A stretch of DNA of 64,000 nt, taken from contig NZ_BNCJ01000017.1 of assembly GCF_014656415.1 (NCBI RefSeq), positions 1-64,000 on the forward strand. Direction: 5' to 3'. Below, piece after piece: positions 42,313 through 50,257 of this stretch (the first letter of the stretch is position 1; every line of letters begins with the position of its first letter). The stretch is from Seohaeicola zhoushanensis (GTDB taxonomy: Bacteria > Pseudomonadota > Alphaproteobacteria > Rhodobacterales > Rhodobacteraceae). The notes under the pieces are model-generated. The model was given only the letters and a program-made list of their open reading frames with translations, ran no database searches and had not been told where the DNA came from. The translations under genes were made by a program, and so were the position numbers.

Positions 42313-43503
42313 CTAGCGCGGAACCGCGCCCGAGGCGGTATCGCCCAGCCCGTCGCGGCGGGCGCGGGCGGCGGCCAGCGTCTCGCGCAGCTCGGCTTCC
42401 ATCTTCTTGAGCTCCTCCTCGGCGGCCGCGCGGCGCGCCTTGCCCTCGTCGGCGATCTGGAGGCTGTCCTGGATCGTGCCGATCAGGTCGGCATTGGCCT
42501 TCTTCACCGCCTCGATGTCGAAGACGCCGCGCTCCATCTCGGTGCGGATCATCTTGTTGGACTGCCGCAGGTTCTCGGCGTTCTTGGTCAGCAGCTCGTT
42601 GGTCAGGTCGTTGGCGTCGCGCACCGCCGCAGCCGCCTCGGCGCTGCGCTGCATAGTGACGGCCTGCGCCAGCTGCGTCTCCCAGAGCGGCACGGTGTTC
42701 ACCAGCGTCGAGTTGATCTTGGTGACGAGGCTCTTGTCGTTCTCCTGCACCAGCCGGATCGAGGGCAGCGACTGCATCGTCACCTGCCGCGTCAGCTTGA
42801 GGTCATGCACCCGGCGCTCCAGGTCGTCGCGCGCGGCGCGCAGGTCGCGCAGCTCCTGCGCCTTCATCACCTGGTCGCCCTCGGGCGCGGCCTGCACCGC
42901 CGCCTCGCGCGCCGGGATGTCGGTCTTGTCCAGCTCCTCGATCTTGGCCTCGCCGGCGGCGATGTAGAGCGCCAGCTCGTCGTAGAAGTTCAGCGTCTTC
43001 TCGTAGAGCAGGTCGAGCGACTTGATGTCCTTCAGCAGCTTGTGCTCGTGGCCCAGCAGGTCGTCGGTCACCCGGTCGATCTGGCTCTGCACCTCTTCGA
43101 AGCGGGCAGTGAACTTGGCGAAAGGCGCGGCGCGGCCCAGCAGCTTTTCCCAGAAGCTGCGCTCGCGGCGCACGTCCAACTCGCTGACCGAGAAGCCGCG
43201 GATGGTGGTGACGATGTTGCGCAGCGAGTCACCGGCCGGGCCGACGTCCTTGTTGCGCACGTCCTGCAGCATGGCCTGGCTGATCTCCTGCAGCTCGGCC
43301 TGCGCGCCCGAGCCGAAGGAGACGATGGAATTGGTGTCGCCCATGTCGATCTCGCCCATGCGGCGGCGGATCTCGTCCCCCAGCGGCTGCGACGCCTCGG
43401 CCAGCGGCACGATCTCGGCCTTGGGCTCGGGCAGGGCGATGGCCGTCACCTCGGCGACGATATCCTGGGACTGTTCGGCCTTGTGGCGCACGGTTTCAGA
43501 CAT
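42313..43503 (-). CDS. telA: TelA-like toxic anion resistance protein
   Basis: A 396-residue, mostly helical soluble protein of the TelA (toxic anion resistance) family. Typical segments are FWEKLLGRAAPFAKFTARF, VQSQIDRVTDDLLGHEHKLL, DIKSLDLLYEKTLNFYDEL and NTVPLWETQLAQAVTM; the C-terminal 40 residues form a charged coiled coil. Members are linked to tellurite and cell-envelope stress, and often pair with XpaC proteins, as here (123 bases upstream, same strand). Confidence 0.92.
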   Translation of the reverse strand: MSETVRHKAEQSQDIVAEVTAIALPEPKAEIVPLAEASQPLGDEIRRRMGEIDMGDTNSIVSFGSGAQAELQEISQAMLQDVRNKDVGPAGDSLRNIVTTIRGFSVSELDVRRERSFWEKLLGRAAPFAKFTARFEEVQSQIDRVTDDLLGHEHKLLKDIKSLDLLYEKTLNFYDELALYIAAGEAKIEELDKTDIPAREAAVQAAPEGDQVMKAQELRDLRAARDDLERRVHDLKLTRQVTMQSLPSIRLVQENDKSLVTKINSTLVNTVPLWETQLAQAVTMQRSAEAAAAVRDANDLTNELLTKNAENLRQSNKMIRTEMERGVFDIEAVKKANADLIGTIQDSLQIADEGKARRAAAEEELKKMEAELRETLAAARARRDGLGDTASGAVPR

Positions 43504-43626
43504 CGGGAAATTCCTCGGTTGTGAAAGGGGGCTTTGGAAGGAAGCAGGTCGGTGCCATCAGCGGCACGGGCCTTGGGCTGCGGTGCCCACGGGAACGCGC
43601 CAATCCGTGAAATGTTTCGCGCGCGC

Positions 43627-44502
43627 TCATCGCCGCGCCACGCCTTCGCGTTGCAGCCGGTCGCGCAGCACCTCGATCTCGACGTCGAGATCGGTCTTGT
43701 CGTCGAGCAGCATCTTCGTCTTCTGCGCCGCGAAGTTCTGTTCCAGATCGTCCAGCAGCGCCTCGAAATCCGCCCGCGCCTGCGGGTCGGGGGTGCGGGC
43801 ATAGATGTCGGCGAACTTCACCGTCGCATCACGCGCGCCCATCAGGTAGACGGTCAGATACTTGCGCGCCCCGGTCAGGTCGCGCGGATCCTCCTCGACC
43901 CTGCGGAACAACTCGCGCGCGGCCGTCTGGAAACGGGCGACGCGGGCTTCGATCTTGCGGTCCCCGGCGCGCAGGATCGCGTCGGTCATCGCCTTGAGAT
44001 AGGCCTCGGCCTCGGTCACCGCGCGGGCGACACGGTCCTGCTGGAAGGTGTCGATGCCCTCCATGCCCTTGTCCTTCATCGGGTCGATGCCAAAGGCCGC
44101 GACATGCAGTGCCGCCGCCACCAGCCCGAACAGCACCGGCGCGACAAGTCCCGGTTCATTGGCATAGGCGGCGATGGCAATGCCGATCCCGCTGAGCGCG
44201 GCAGCCGCCAGCTTGCGCGGCATCGCCGGGCGGCGGGCGACCTTGCGGGCATTGAACTCCGCCTCGGCGCGCAACCCGTTGCGCAGCAGCCAGGCGCCGA
44301 GAACCAGCACGGCGGCCCCGCCCAGTCCCAGCACCAGCCCCGAGGCGCCCCCGCCGAAGGACAGCGCCGCGAGGATCACCGGGGGCAGGAACATCAGGTT
44401 CGCGCGCAGCCCCGCCGGCTCGACACGGGCGCCGTGATAGCTCTCGGCAGCCGGTCCGGCGGGTCCGCCGGGGCTGTGCTTGCCGCCAAAACGCTGGGCC
44501 AT
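43627..44502 (-). CDS. XpaC-like 5-bromo-4-chloroindolyl phosphate hydrolysis family protein
   Basis: A 291-residue membrane protein with about four N-terminal helices (residues about 35-135) and a helical cytoplasmic domain: RVARAVTEAEAYLKAMTDAI, ARELFRRVEEDPRDLTGARK, YLTVYLMGARDATVKFADIY and LLDDKTDLDVEIEVLRDRL. This is the XpaC/YvaD-type family commonly next to telA. The family name comes from a phosphatase-colony phenotype; true function is not known. It starts three bases past the stop of a 38-residue peptide gene. Confidence 0.87.
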   Translation of the reverse strand: MAQRFGGKHSPGGPAGPAAESYHGARVEPAGLRANLMFLPPVILAALSFGGGASGLVLGLGGAAVLVLGAWLLRNGLRAEAEFNARKVARRPAMPRKLAAAALSGIGIAIAAYANEPGLVAPVLFGLVAAALHVAAFGIDPMKDKGMEGIDTFQQDRVARAVTEAEAYLKAMTDAILRAGDRKIEARVARFQTAARELFRRVEEDPRDLTGARKYLTVYLMGARDATVKFADIYARTPDPQARADFEALLDDLEQNFAAQKTKMLLDDKTDLDVEIEVLRDRLQREGVARR

Positions 44503-44505
44503 CGC

Positions 44506-44622
44506 TCAGAGACCTCCGAGCCAGCCGGTGGTCACGCCCAGCATCAGGACAAAGAGCGCCACGAAGGCGAGTTTCTGCAAACCACTGCCAGACAAGGCAC
44601 TTCCCCGCATCACCGAACCCAT
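44506..44622 (-). CDS. 38-residue single-helix membrane peptide
   Basis: A short reading frame directly upstream of the XpaC-like gene, three bases away on the same strand. It begins MGSVMRGSALSGSGLQKLA and continues with a 17-residue hydrophobic stretch (AFVALFVLMLGVTTGWL), ending LGGL. Start and stop codons and spacing fit the first gene of the telA-type operon. The amphipathic N terminus followed by one helix suggests a small inner-membrane protein. An alternative start at the second Met would give 34 residues. Confidence 0.6.
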   Translation of the reverse strand: MGSVMRGSALSGSGLQKLAFVALFVLMLGVTTGWLGGL

Positions 44623-44673
44623 GCCTCGAAACCTAAGCGATGCATCGGTCCGGCGCTAGGGGGAAGAACCTCT

Positions 44674-46296
44674 TTAGCGCGAGCTGGGCCGGCCTTTGCC
44701 ACCCGGCGCGCGAGGCGCGGAAGGCCCGCGCGGCTTGCCGCCACCCGGTTTCGGGCCGGGCTTGGGGGCGGGTTTGCCAGATCCGCCCGAGCGCGCGGGC
44801 CTGGCGCCGTCGCGCGGCGGGCCCTTGCGGAAGGGTTTCGCCCCGTCGTCATCGCGGCGCGGATAGCGCGGCTTGTCGTCGCCCGAACGCGCCGGTCGGT
44901 CGCCGTCACGCGGCGGTCCCTTGCGGAAGGACTTGGCCCCGTCGTCATCCCGACGCGGGTATCGCGGCTTGTCGTCACCGGAACGCGCTGGCTTGGCACC
45001 GTCACGCGGCGGTCCCTTGCGGAAGGGCTTGGCGCCGTCGTCATCCCGACGCGGATAGCGCGGCTTGTCGTCACCGGAACGCGCTGGCTTGGCACCGTCA
45101 CGCGGCGGTCCCTTGCGGAAGGGCTTGGCCCCGTCGTCATCCCGGCGCGGATAGCGCGGCTTGTCGTCACCGGAACGCGCTGGCCGGTCGCCATCACGCG
45201 GCGGTCCCTTGCGGAAGGGCTTGGCGCCATCGTCATCGCGGCGCGGATAGCGCGGCTTGTCGTTACCGGAACGCGCCGGTCGGTCGCCGTCACGCGGCGG
45301 GCCCTTGCGGAAGGACTTGGCGCCATCGTCATCGCGGCGCGGGTAGCGCGGCTTGTCGTCGCCCGAACGCGCCGGGCGGTCGCCATCGCGAGGCGGGCCC
45401 TTGCGGAAGGACTTGGCGCCCTCTTCGCGCGCCGGGCGGGGGGCGTTCTTGTCGAAACGCTTGCGCACCGGGGCCTCGGCCTCTTCCGTCACCGGAGCCT
45501 TGGGGCCGAGATCGGCCCGGCGGGGGCCAAAGCCTTCCTTCTTCGAGGGCTTCACCACCACCACCGCGGCCTCACCCAGCTGGTCGCGCAGCACCTTGCG
45601 GCGCACCTCTTCGACCTCGCCGGGTTGCAGCTGGCCCAACTGGAACGGGCCATAGGACAGCCGGATCAGCCGGTTCACGCTGAAGCCGAGGTCTTCCATC
45701 GACCGCCGGATCTCGCGGTTCTTGCCTTCGCGCAGGCCGACGGTCAGCCAGGCGTTCGCCCCCTGCTGGCGGTCGAGCGACACGATCATCGGCAGGAAGG
45801 TCTCATCGCCGATGGTCAGCCCCTGGCGCAGCGGCTCGAAGTCCGCGTCGGTCGGCCGCCCGTTGATGCGCACGCGATAGCGGCGCAGCCAGCCGGTCGA
45901 GGGCAACTCCAGCCGGCGCTTGAGCGCGCCGTCGTTGGTCAGCAGCAGCAGCCCCTCGGAGTTGAGGTCGAGCCGGCCGATGCTCATCACCCGTGGCATG
46001 TCCTCGGGCAGGTTGTCGAAGATGGTCGCGCGGCCCAGTTCGTCGCGCTCGGTCGTCACCAGCCCCGGCGGCTTGTGATAGAGCCAGAGCCGCGCCGGTT
46101 CGGGCGTCGGCAGCGGCTTGCCGTCGACCAGCACGGTGTCGGACTTGGTCACGTTGAGGGCCGGGCTGTCGATCACGACGCCGTTCACGGTGATGCGGCC
46201 TTCGGCAACCATGCGTTCCGCATCACGGCGCGATGCGATGCCGGCGCGGGCCAGGATCTTGGCGATGCGATCGCCGGGGGAGGTGGGGGTGCTCAT
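44674..46296 (-). CDS. rluB: 23S rRNA pseudouridine synthase (RluB type) with repetitive tail
   Basis: A 540-residue RNA-modifying enzyme. The N-terminal S4 RNA-binding domain (IAKILARAGIASRRDAERMV) is followed by an RsuA/RluB catalytic domain with the Asp-containing motif IGRLDLNSEGLLLLTNDG and KNREIRRSMEDLGFSVNRLI. Catalytic parts end near residue 250. A long basic tail then carries seven 32-residue units rich in Arg, Lys, Asp and Pro (GAKPFRKGPPRDGDRPARSG core), expected to be disordered and RNA-binding. Ordinary RluB is roughly 250-300 residues, so the tail about doubles it. Confidence 0.9.
   Translation of the reverse strand: MSTPTSPGDRIAKILARAGIASRRDAERMVAEGRITVNGVVIDSPALNVTKSDTVLVDGKPLPTPEPARLWLYHKPPGLVTTERDELGRATIFDNLPEDMPRVMSIGRLDLNSEGLLLLTNDGALKRRLELPSTGWLRRYRVRINGRPTDADFEPLRQGLTIGDETFLPMIVSLDRQQGANAWLTVGLREGKNREIRRSMEDLGFSVNRLIRLSYGPFQLGQLQPGEVEEVRRKVLRDQLGEAAVVVVKPSKKEGFGPRRADLGPKAPVTEEAEAPVRKRFDKNAPRPAREEGAKSFRKGPPRDGDRPARSGDDKPRYPRRDDDGAKSFRKGPPRDGDRPARSGNDKPRYPRRDDDGAKPFRKGPPRDGDRPARSGDDKPRYPRRDDDGAKPFRKGPPRDGAKPARSGDDKPRYPRRDDDGAKPFRKGPPRDGAKPARSGDDKPRYPRRDDDGAKSFRKGPPRDGDRPARSGDDKPRYPRRDDDGAKPFRKGPPRDGARPARSGGSGKPAPKPGPKPGGGKPRGPSAPRAPGGKGRPSSR
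44785..45420 (-). repeat. Seven tandem 96-base coding repeats in rluB
   Basis: The motif TTGCGG recurs at 44825, 44921, 45017, 45113, 45209, 45305 and 45401, exactly 96 bases apart each time. Each unit encodes 32 residues and differs from the next at few positions (KSF/KPF, GDRP/GAKP, SGD/SGN). The last unit is cut short and degrades into a Gly/Pro/Lys run. Period divisible by three keeps the frame when copies change. Confidence 0.95.
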
Positions 46297-46444
46297 GCGC
46301 GCGACCCGTAGAGCAAATGCCGCAGGAAAGAAAGCTGACTCGCAGGGGCGAAGAGCGAATTATTGCGGCCGGAACGGCACGTCATCCACCGCGCTTTCCG
46401 CCCTGCGGCTTGCGCCGGGGCGGCGCTGCGGTAAAGGGTGCGTC

Positions 46445-46894
46445 ATGACCTTCACGTCCCACATGGATCAGGCGCTGAACGAGGCGCGGGCCGCCGCCCT
46501 GCGCGGCGAGGTGCCGGTGGGCGCCGTGCTGGTGGCGCCAGATGGCCGGGTGGTCGCGGCGGCGGGGAACCGCACCCGCGAACTCTGCGACCCGACGGCC
46601 CATGCCGAGATCCTCGCCCTGCGCGAGGCCTGCGCCGCCGCCGGGTCGGAGCGGCTGCCGGGCTACACGCTCTGGGTCACGCTGGAACCCTGCGCCATGT
46701 GCGCCGCCGCCATCGCCAACGCCCGCCTCGCGCGGGTCTGCTACGGCGCGGCCGACCCGAAGTCGGGCGGGGTGGCCCATGGCGCGCGCGTTTTCACCCA
46801 CCCGCAGGCCCATCACGTGCCCGAGGTGATCGACGGCATTGCCGACGAGGCCGCCTCGGAATTGCTCAGGGACTTCTTCGCCAACCGCCGATAG
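46445..46894 (+). CDS. tadA: tRNA-specific adenosine deaminase
   Basis: A 149-residue zinc enzyme that converts A34 to inosine in tRNA-Arg(ACG). Zinc and catalytic residues are in PTAHAEILALREA and LEPCAMCAAAIANARL; VCYGAADPKSGG and RVFTHPQAHHVPEV follow as in TadA. The ATG at 46445 gives the family-typical start MTFTSHMDQALNEAR. It is divergent from rluB across 148 bases and is followed by clpS. Confidence 0.93.
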   Translation: MTFTSHMDQALNEARAAALRGEVPVGAVLVAPDGRVVAAAGNRTRELCDPTAHAEILALREACAAAGSERLPGYTLWVTLEPCAMCAAAIANARLARVCYGAADPKSGGVAHGARVFTHPQAHHVPEVIDGIADEAASELLRDFFANRR

Positions 46895-46959
46895 GTCGCC
46901 CGCACTGGCCGCAGGACCCGCTCTGCGCTATCCTCGCGCAGGCCGCCCCGGAGCGCCCG

Positions 46960-47280
46960 ATGAGCGAGACCACCGCCCCTCCAAAGGTCCAGACCCCCGC
47001 GCCAGAGGTCGAGGCGCGGCCCGAGCGGCCGCATCTCTACAAGGTCATCCTGCTGAACGACGACTATACCCCGCGCGAATTCGTGGTGAGCGTGCTGATG
47101 GGCGTCTTCCGCATGACCGAGGCCGAGGCGCTGGGCGTGATGCTGACCGCACACCGGCGCGGCGCCTGCGTGGTGGCGGTCTTCACCCGCGAGGTGGCGG
47201 ACTTGAAGGCCAGGCAGGGCACCGAGGCGGGCCAGCGCAAGGGCTATCCGCTCGCCTTCACCACCGAGCGCGAGGACTGA
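46960..47280 (+). CDS. clpS: ATP-dependent Clp protease adaptor ClpS
   Basis: A 106-residue N-end-rule adaptor delivering substrates to ClpA. After a flexible N terminus, YKVILLNDDYTPREFVV supplies the conserved Asn-Asp pair of the N-degron pocket, and VMLTAHRRGACVVAVFTREVA completes it; GYPLAFTTE is the usual end. No clpA follows; the next gene is convergent. Alphaproteobacteria often carry two ClpS; this could be either. Confidence 0.92.
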   Translation: MSETTAPPKVQTPAPEVEARPERPHLYKVILLNDDYTPREFVVSVLMGVFRMTEAEALGVMLTAHRRGACVVAVFTREVADLKARQGTEAGQRKGYPLAFTTERED

Positions 47281-47283
47281 TCC

Positions 47284-48258
47284 TCAGCCACCCCGCTCCA
47301 GCCGATAGACCAGGTGGTCGCCCTCCAGCCCCTTCAGCGCCACCCGCGCCGGGTCGGAAAAGACCAGCCCGGCGAGGCTGCCCACCATGATCCGCGTGGC
47401 GTCCGAGACCCGGATCTCGCCGGGCCCGGCAAGGGCCGCGATGCGGGCGGCCTTGTTGACCACCGTGCCGAAGAAATCGTCGCCCGCCTGCACCACGTCG
47501 CCGGTGTGCAGCCCGATCCGCACCCGCAGGCGCGGCTCCTCGGCCTGTCCGTCTAGCGCCGCCTGGATGTCGAGCGCGGCCAGCATCGCCTGCCCGGCCG
47601 AGGGGAAGGTCGACATGGTGCCATCGCCCAGCGACTTGATGAGCCGCCCGCCGTGCGCCTCGACCGTATCGGTCACGCGGGCCAGGTGCCGGCGGGCGAG
47701 GTCGGCCCAGGCAGTATCGCCCACCACCTGCGCCAGCGCCGACGACCCGGCGATATCGGTGAACATGACCGAGGTGGTCCCGGCGGTGCCCTTTCCGGTG
47801 AAACCCGCCTTGGCGGCGGCCACCAGCGCGTCGAGCGCGGTATGCTCGATCCCCATCTTCGCCACGTTCGAGACGGTGTTCGAGCCATGCACCTGCACCA
47901 CCTTCCAGGCCCCGCTTTCGAGCACGAAGACGAAGGAATAGCGGTGGAACGACGGCGCGCCGCCGGTGGCATAGGTGGTTTCGCCGGTGAACAGCGCCCA
48001 GCCGGTATCGCCGTTCTCGAAAGCCTCCAGGCTCATCTCGCGGAAGTCATAGTCGGGGATCTCGCGGGCATGGGCGCCCAGCCCCTTGCGCAGCATCGCG
48101 CCCGACCAGATCTCGCCGTCGGCGGTGCCGATATAGCGCAGCGCCTCGTTCTCGGTCATCAGGTTCAGCAGCGCGGGCTCGTCCTTGTCCCGCAGCGCGA
48201 AGTGCCAGCGGCGGGCCACGGCGACCAGTTCGGGCGATGCGCGGATCATCGACGTCAC
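47284..48258 (-). CDS. SnoaL-like/class III cyclase domain protein (paralog A)
   Basis: A 324-residue protein. The N-terminal part (about 10-135) looks like a SnoaL/NTF2-like fold (ARRWHFALRDKDEPALLNLM, YSFVFVLESGAWKVVQVHGS). The C-terminal part (about 160-322) is a class III nucleotide cyclase domain with the metal-site motifs FTDIAGSSALAQVVGD and KSLGDGTMSTFPSAGQA, then GLHTGDVVQAGDDFFGTVVN. No membrane segment. Tandem paralog of the upstream gene; its start overlaps that gene's stop by four bases. A ligand-controlled cyclase is the likely role. Confidence 0.87.
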   Translation of the reverse strand: MTSMIRASPELVAVARRWHFALRDKDEPALLNLMTENEALRYIGTADGEIWSGAMLRKGLGAHAREIPDYDFREMSLEAFENGDTGWALFTGETTYATGGAPSFHRYSFVFVLESGAWKVVQVHGSNTVSNVAKMGIEHTALDALVAAAKAGFTGKGTAGTTSVMFTDIAGSSALAQVVGDTAWADLARRHLARVTDTVEAHGGRLIKSLGDGTMSTFPSAGQAMLAALDIQAALDGQAEEPRLRVRIGLHTGDVVQAGDDFFGTVVNKAARIAALAGPGEIRVSDATRIMVGSLAGLVFSDPARVALKGLEGDHLVYRLERGG

Positions 48259-49220
48259 TCCAGCCTGTAGACCAGATGATCGCCCTCCAGCCCCTTCAGT
48301 GCAACTCTCGATGCATCGGTGAAATGGAATTCGGACGCGCCGCCCACCATGATGCGGGTCGCCTCCGACACCAGGATCTCGCCCGGACGGGCAAAGGCGG
48401 CGATGCGCGCGGCCTTGTTGACCACCGTGCCGAAGAAATCGTCGCCCGCCTGCACCACGTCGCCGGTATGCAGCCCGATCCGCACCCGCAGGCGCGGCTC
48501 CTCGGCCTGTCCGTCCAGCGCCGCCTGGATGTCGAGCGCGGCCAGCATCGCCTGCCCGGCCGAGGCGAAGGTCGACATGGTGCCATCGCCCAGCGACTTG
48601 ATGAGCCGCCCGCCGTGCGCTTCCAGCTCCTGGCGCACCATCTCGACATGCGCCTGCACCACCTTGCTCCAGCGCGCATCGCCCACTGCCTCGGCAATCG
48701 CCGAACTGTCGGCGATATCGGTGAACATCACCGTGGCCGAACCGCTCGACCCGACCTGCGGGTCGAGCTTGCGCGCGGCTTCCAGCAGGGCGTCATGGGC
48801 GGTGTGTTCGTATCCCAGCGCCTCCTGGTTGGCGACCGGGAAGGAGTTGTGGATATGCTCCACCCGCCAGATCCCGTCATACATCGCGAAGATCAGCGTG
48901 ACCCGCGTGGGGATCGGCCGTTGGGTGGTGGTGAACTCCAAGGTGCCATGCCAATAGGCCCAGCCGGTCTCGCCCCGCTCCCAGGCCTCGACGCGCGAGT
49001 CGATCATCCGACCCGGCGGGATCTCCTTGAGATGGGCGAGATAGGTCGCGCGGAAATCGTCGCCGACGAAGAACTCGCCCTCGGCCGTGCCGCAGAAGAC
49101 CAGCGGATCGGCCGGGGCGAGCAGGTTGACCATGGTTTCGCCGCGCGAGGCCAGCAGCGCGCCCATCCAGCGCTGCGTGATCGCTTCCAGTTCCGGGGAA
49201 CGGCGCGCGGGTTCAGCCAC
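48255..49220 (-). CDS. SnoaL-like/class III cyclase domain protein (paralog B)
   Basis: A 321-residue paralog of the next gene with the same two-domain plan: SnoaL-like N terminus (ITQRWMGALLASRGETMVNL, VTLIFAMYDGIWRVEHIHNS) and cyclase domain (FTDIADSSAIAEAVGD, KSLGDGTMSTFASAGQA). A 212-base stretch of the cyclase part differs from paralog A at only three bases, while the N-terminal halves are far apart. So the sensing parts have diverged and the output parts have been kept alike. Confidence 0.87.
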   Translation of the reverse strand: MAEPARRSPELEAITQRWMGALLASRGETMVNLLAPADPLVFCGTAEGEFFVGDDFRATYLAHLKEIPPGRMIDSRVEAWERGETGWAYWHGTLEFTTTQRPIPTRVTLIFAMYDGIWRVEHIHNSFPVANQEALGYEHTAHDALLEAARKLDPQVGSSGSATVMFTDIADSSAIAEAVGDARWSKVVQAHVEMVRQELEAHGGRLIKSLGDGTMSTFASAGQAMLAALDIQAALDGQAEEPRLRVRIGLHTGDVVQAGDDFFGTVVNKAARIAAFARPGEILVSEATRIMVGGASEFHFTDASRVALKGLEGDHLVYRLE

Positions 49221-49226
49221 GGTGCA

Positions 49227-49922
49227 TCAGACCTCGATTGCCTCCATCAGCTTCGGTTCCACCACGTTGACGCCGGGCAGCCCGTCCTTCAGCGCCTGGG
49301 CCGACTGTTCGAGCAGCGGGAAGGTCTTGTAGTGGCCGGGGATCACGGTCTTGAAGTTGAAGTATTTCCTGGCCGCCCAGGCCGCCGCCTTCATGTCCAT
49401 GGTGAAATGGCCGCCGGCGCTGAGGATGCCGATCTCGGGTTTGTAGTATTCGCCGAACCAGGCCATGTCCGCCATGATGTCGGTATCGCCGCTGTGATAG
49501 ACCGTCTTGCCCTCGGCGTGGATCATGAAGCCAACCTCGGACCCCGCCGCCTTCGGCCCCTCGGCCGAGCCGAAGGTCGAGGAATGCTCGGCCTTGACCA
49601 TGCTGGCGCGGAAACCCGGCGCCACGTCGACCGTGCCGCCCTTGTTCATGCCGATGGTCTTGATGCCCTGCGTCTCGGCCCACCAGGACATGACGTCGTA
49701 TTGCCCGATCACCGGCACGTCGAGCCGCTTGGCCAGCGCCACCACATCCACCGAATGGTCGAAATGCGCGTGGGTCATCAGGATCGCGCTGGCGCCCTCG
49801 ACCGCCTCGTCGTGGCGCTCGGCCGGCAGCACCGGGTTTCCGGTCAGCCAGGGGTCGATCAGGATCGCGGTTCCCGCGGATTCGAAGCGGAAGCTGCCGT
49901 GGCCCAGCCAGATGATCTTCAT
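49227..49922 (-). CDS. Metal-dependent hydrolase, UPF0173/UlaG-like
   Basis: A 231-residue cytosolic metallo-beta-lactamase-fold hydrolase. The metal motif THAHFDHSVDVVALAKRLDV is complete (HxHxDH), with WLGHGSFRFE near the start, VYHSGDTDIMADM and VIPGHYKTFPLLEQSA later. This is the UPF0173 family. It lies six bases upstream of paralog B on the same strand, so may share its transcript. Substrate unknown. Confidence 0.92.
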   Translation of the reverse strand: MKIIWLGHGSFRFESAGTAILIDPWLTGNPVLPAERHDEAVEGASAILMTHAHFDHSVDVVALAKRLDVPVIGQYDVMSWWAETQGIKTIGMNKGGTVDVAPGFRASMVKAEHSSTFGSAEGPKAAGSEVGFMIHAEGKTVYHSGDTDIMADMAWFGEYYKPEIGILSAGGHFTMDMKAAAWAARKYFNFKTVIPGHYKTFPLLEQSAQALKDGLPGVNVVEPKLMEAIEV

Positions 49923-50257
49923 GTCGTTCTCCCAGATTAACTGGAAACCAGACTAGCACCGGTGGCCGGAAATTCCACCGTGTGGATCGGCCCGCGCGGC
50001 GCGGCTGCCGCGCAAACGTGGCGAAAAGGTGGCGGAATCTGTTGCTAGGCCATTTACCATGACTTACCCTTATATTCAGGGTTTGGAACGGATCTGAAAA
50101 GAGACGGCGAGAACCCGGCAGGACCCTTTATTTCCTGCGCTTTCAAGCCTGGGAAACATCAGGCGGAAGGCATCCGCGTAACGAGGCGCGATACAGGCAC
50201 GAACTGAAGGGGCGGGGGAGCGGAAAACAATCCGCCCCGGTTCGAAGGATTGGTTTC
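49923..50257. other. Gene-free stretch between divergent genes
   Basis: 335 bases without a supportable gene. A TTTACCAT octamer (50053-50060) close to a CtrA half-site, and an AT-rich run (TACCCTTATATTC), mark the likely promoter zone for the divergent hydrolase and XRE/ImmA-like genes. Nothing else was recognised. Confidence 0.4.

Noticed and set aside
44785-45420. Regular 96-base repeats as a possible CRISPR array
   Set aside because: Units are contiguous without unique spacers, the period is a multiple of three, and they are in frame in the rluB-type gene.
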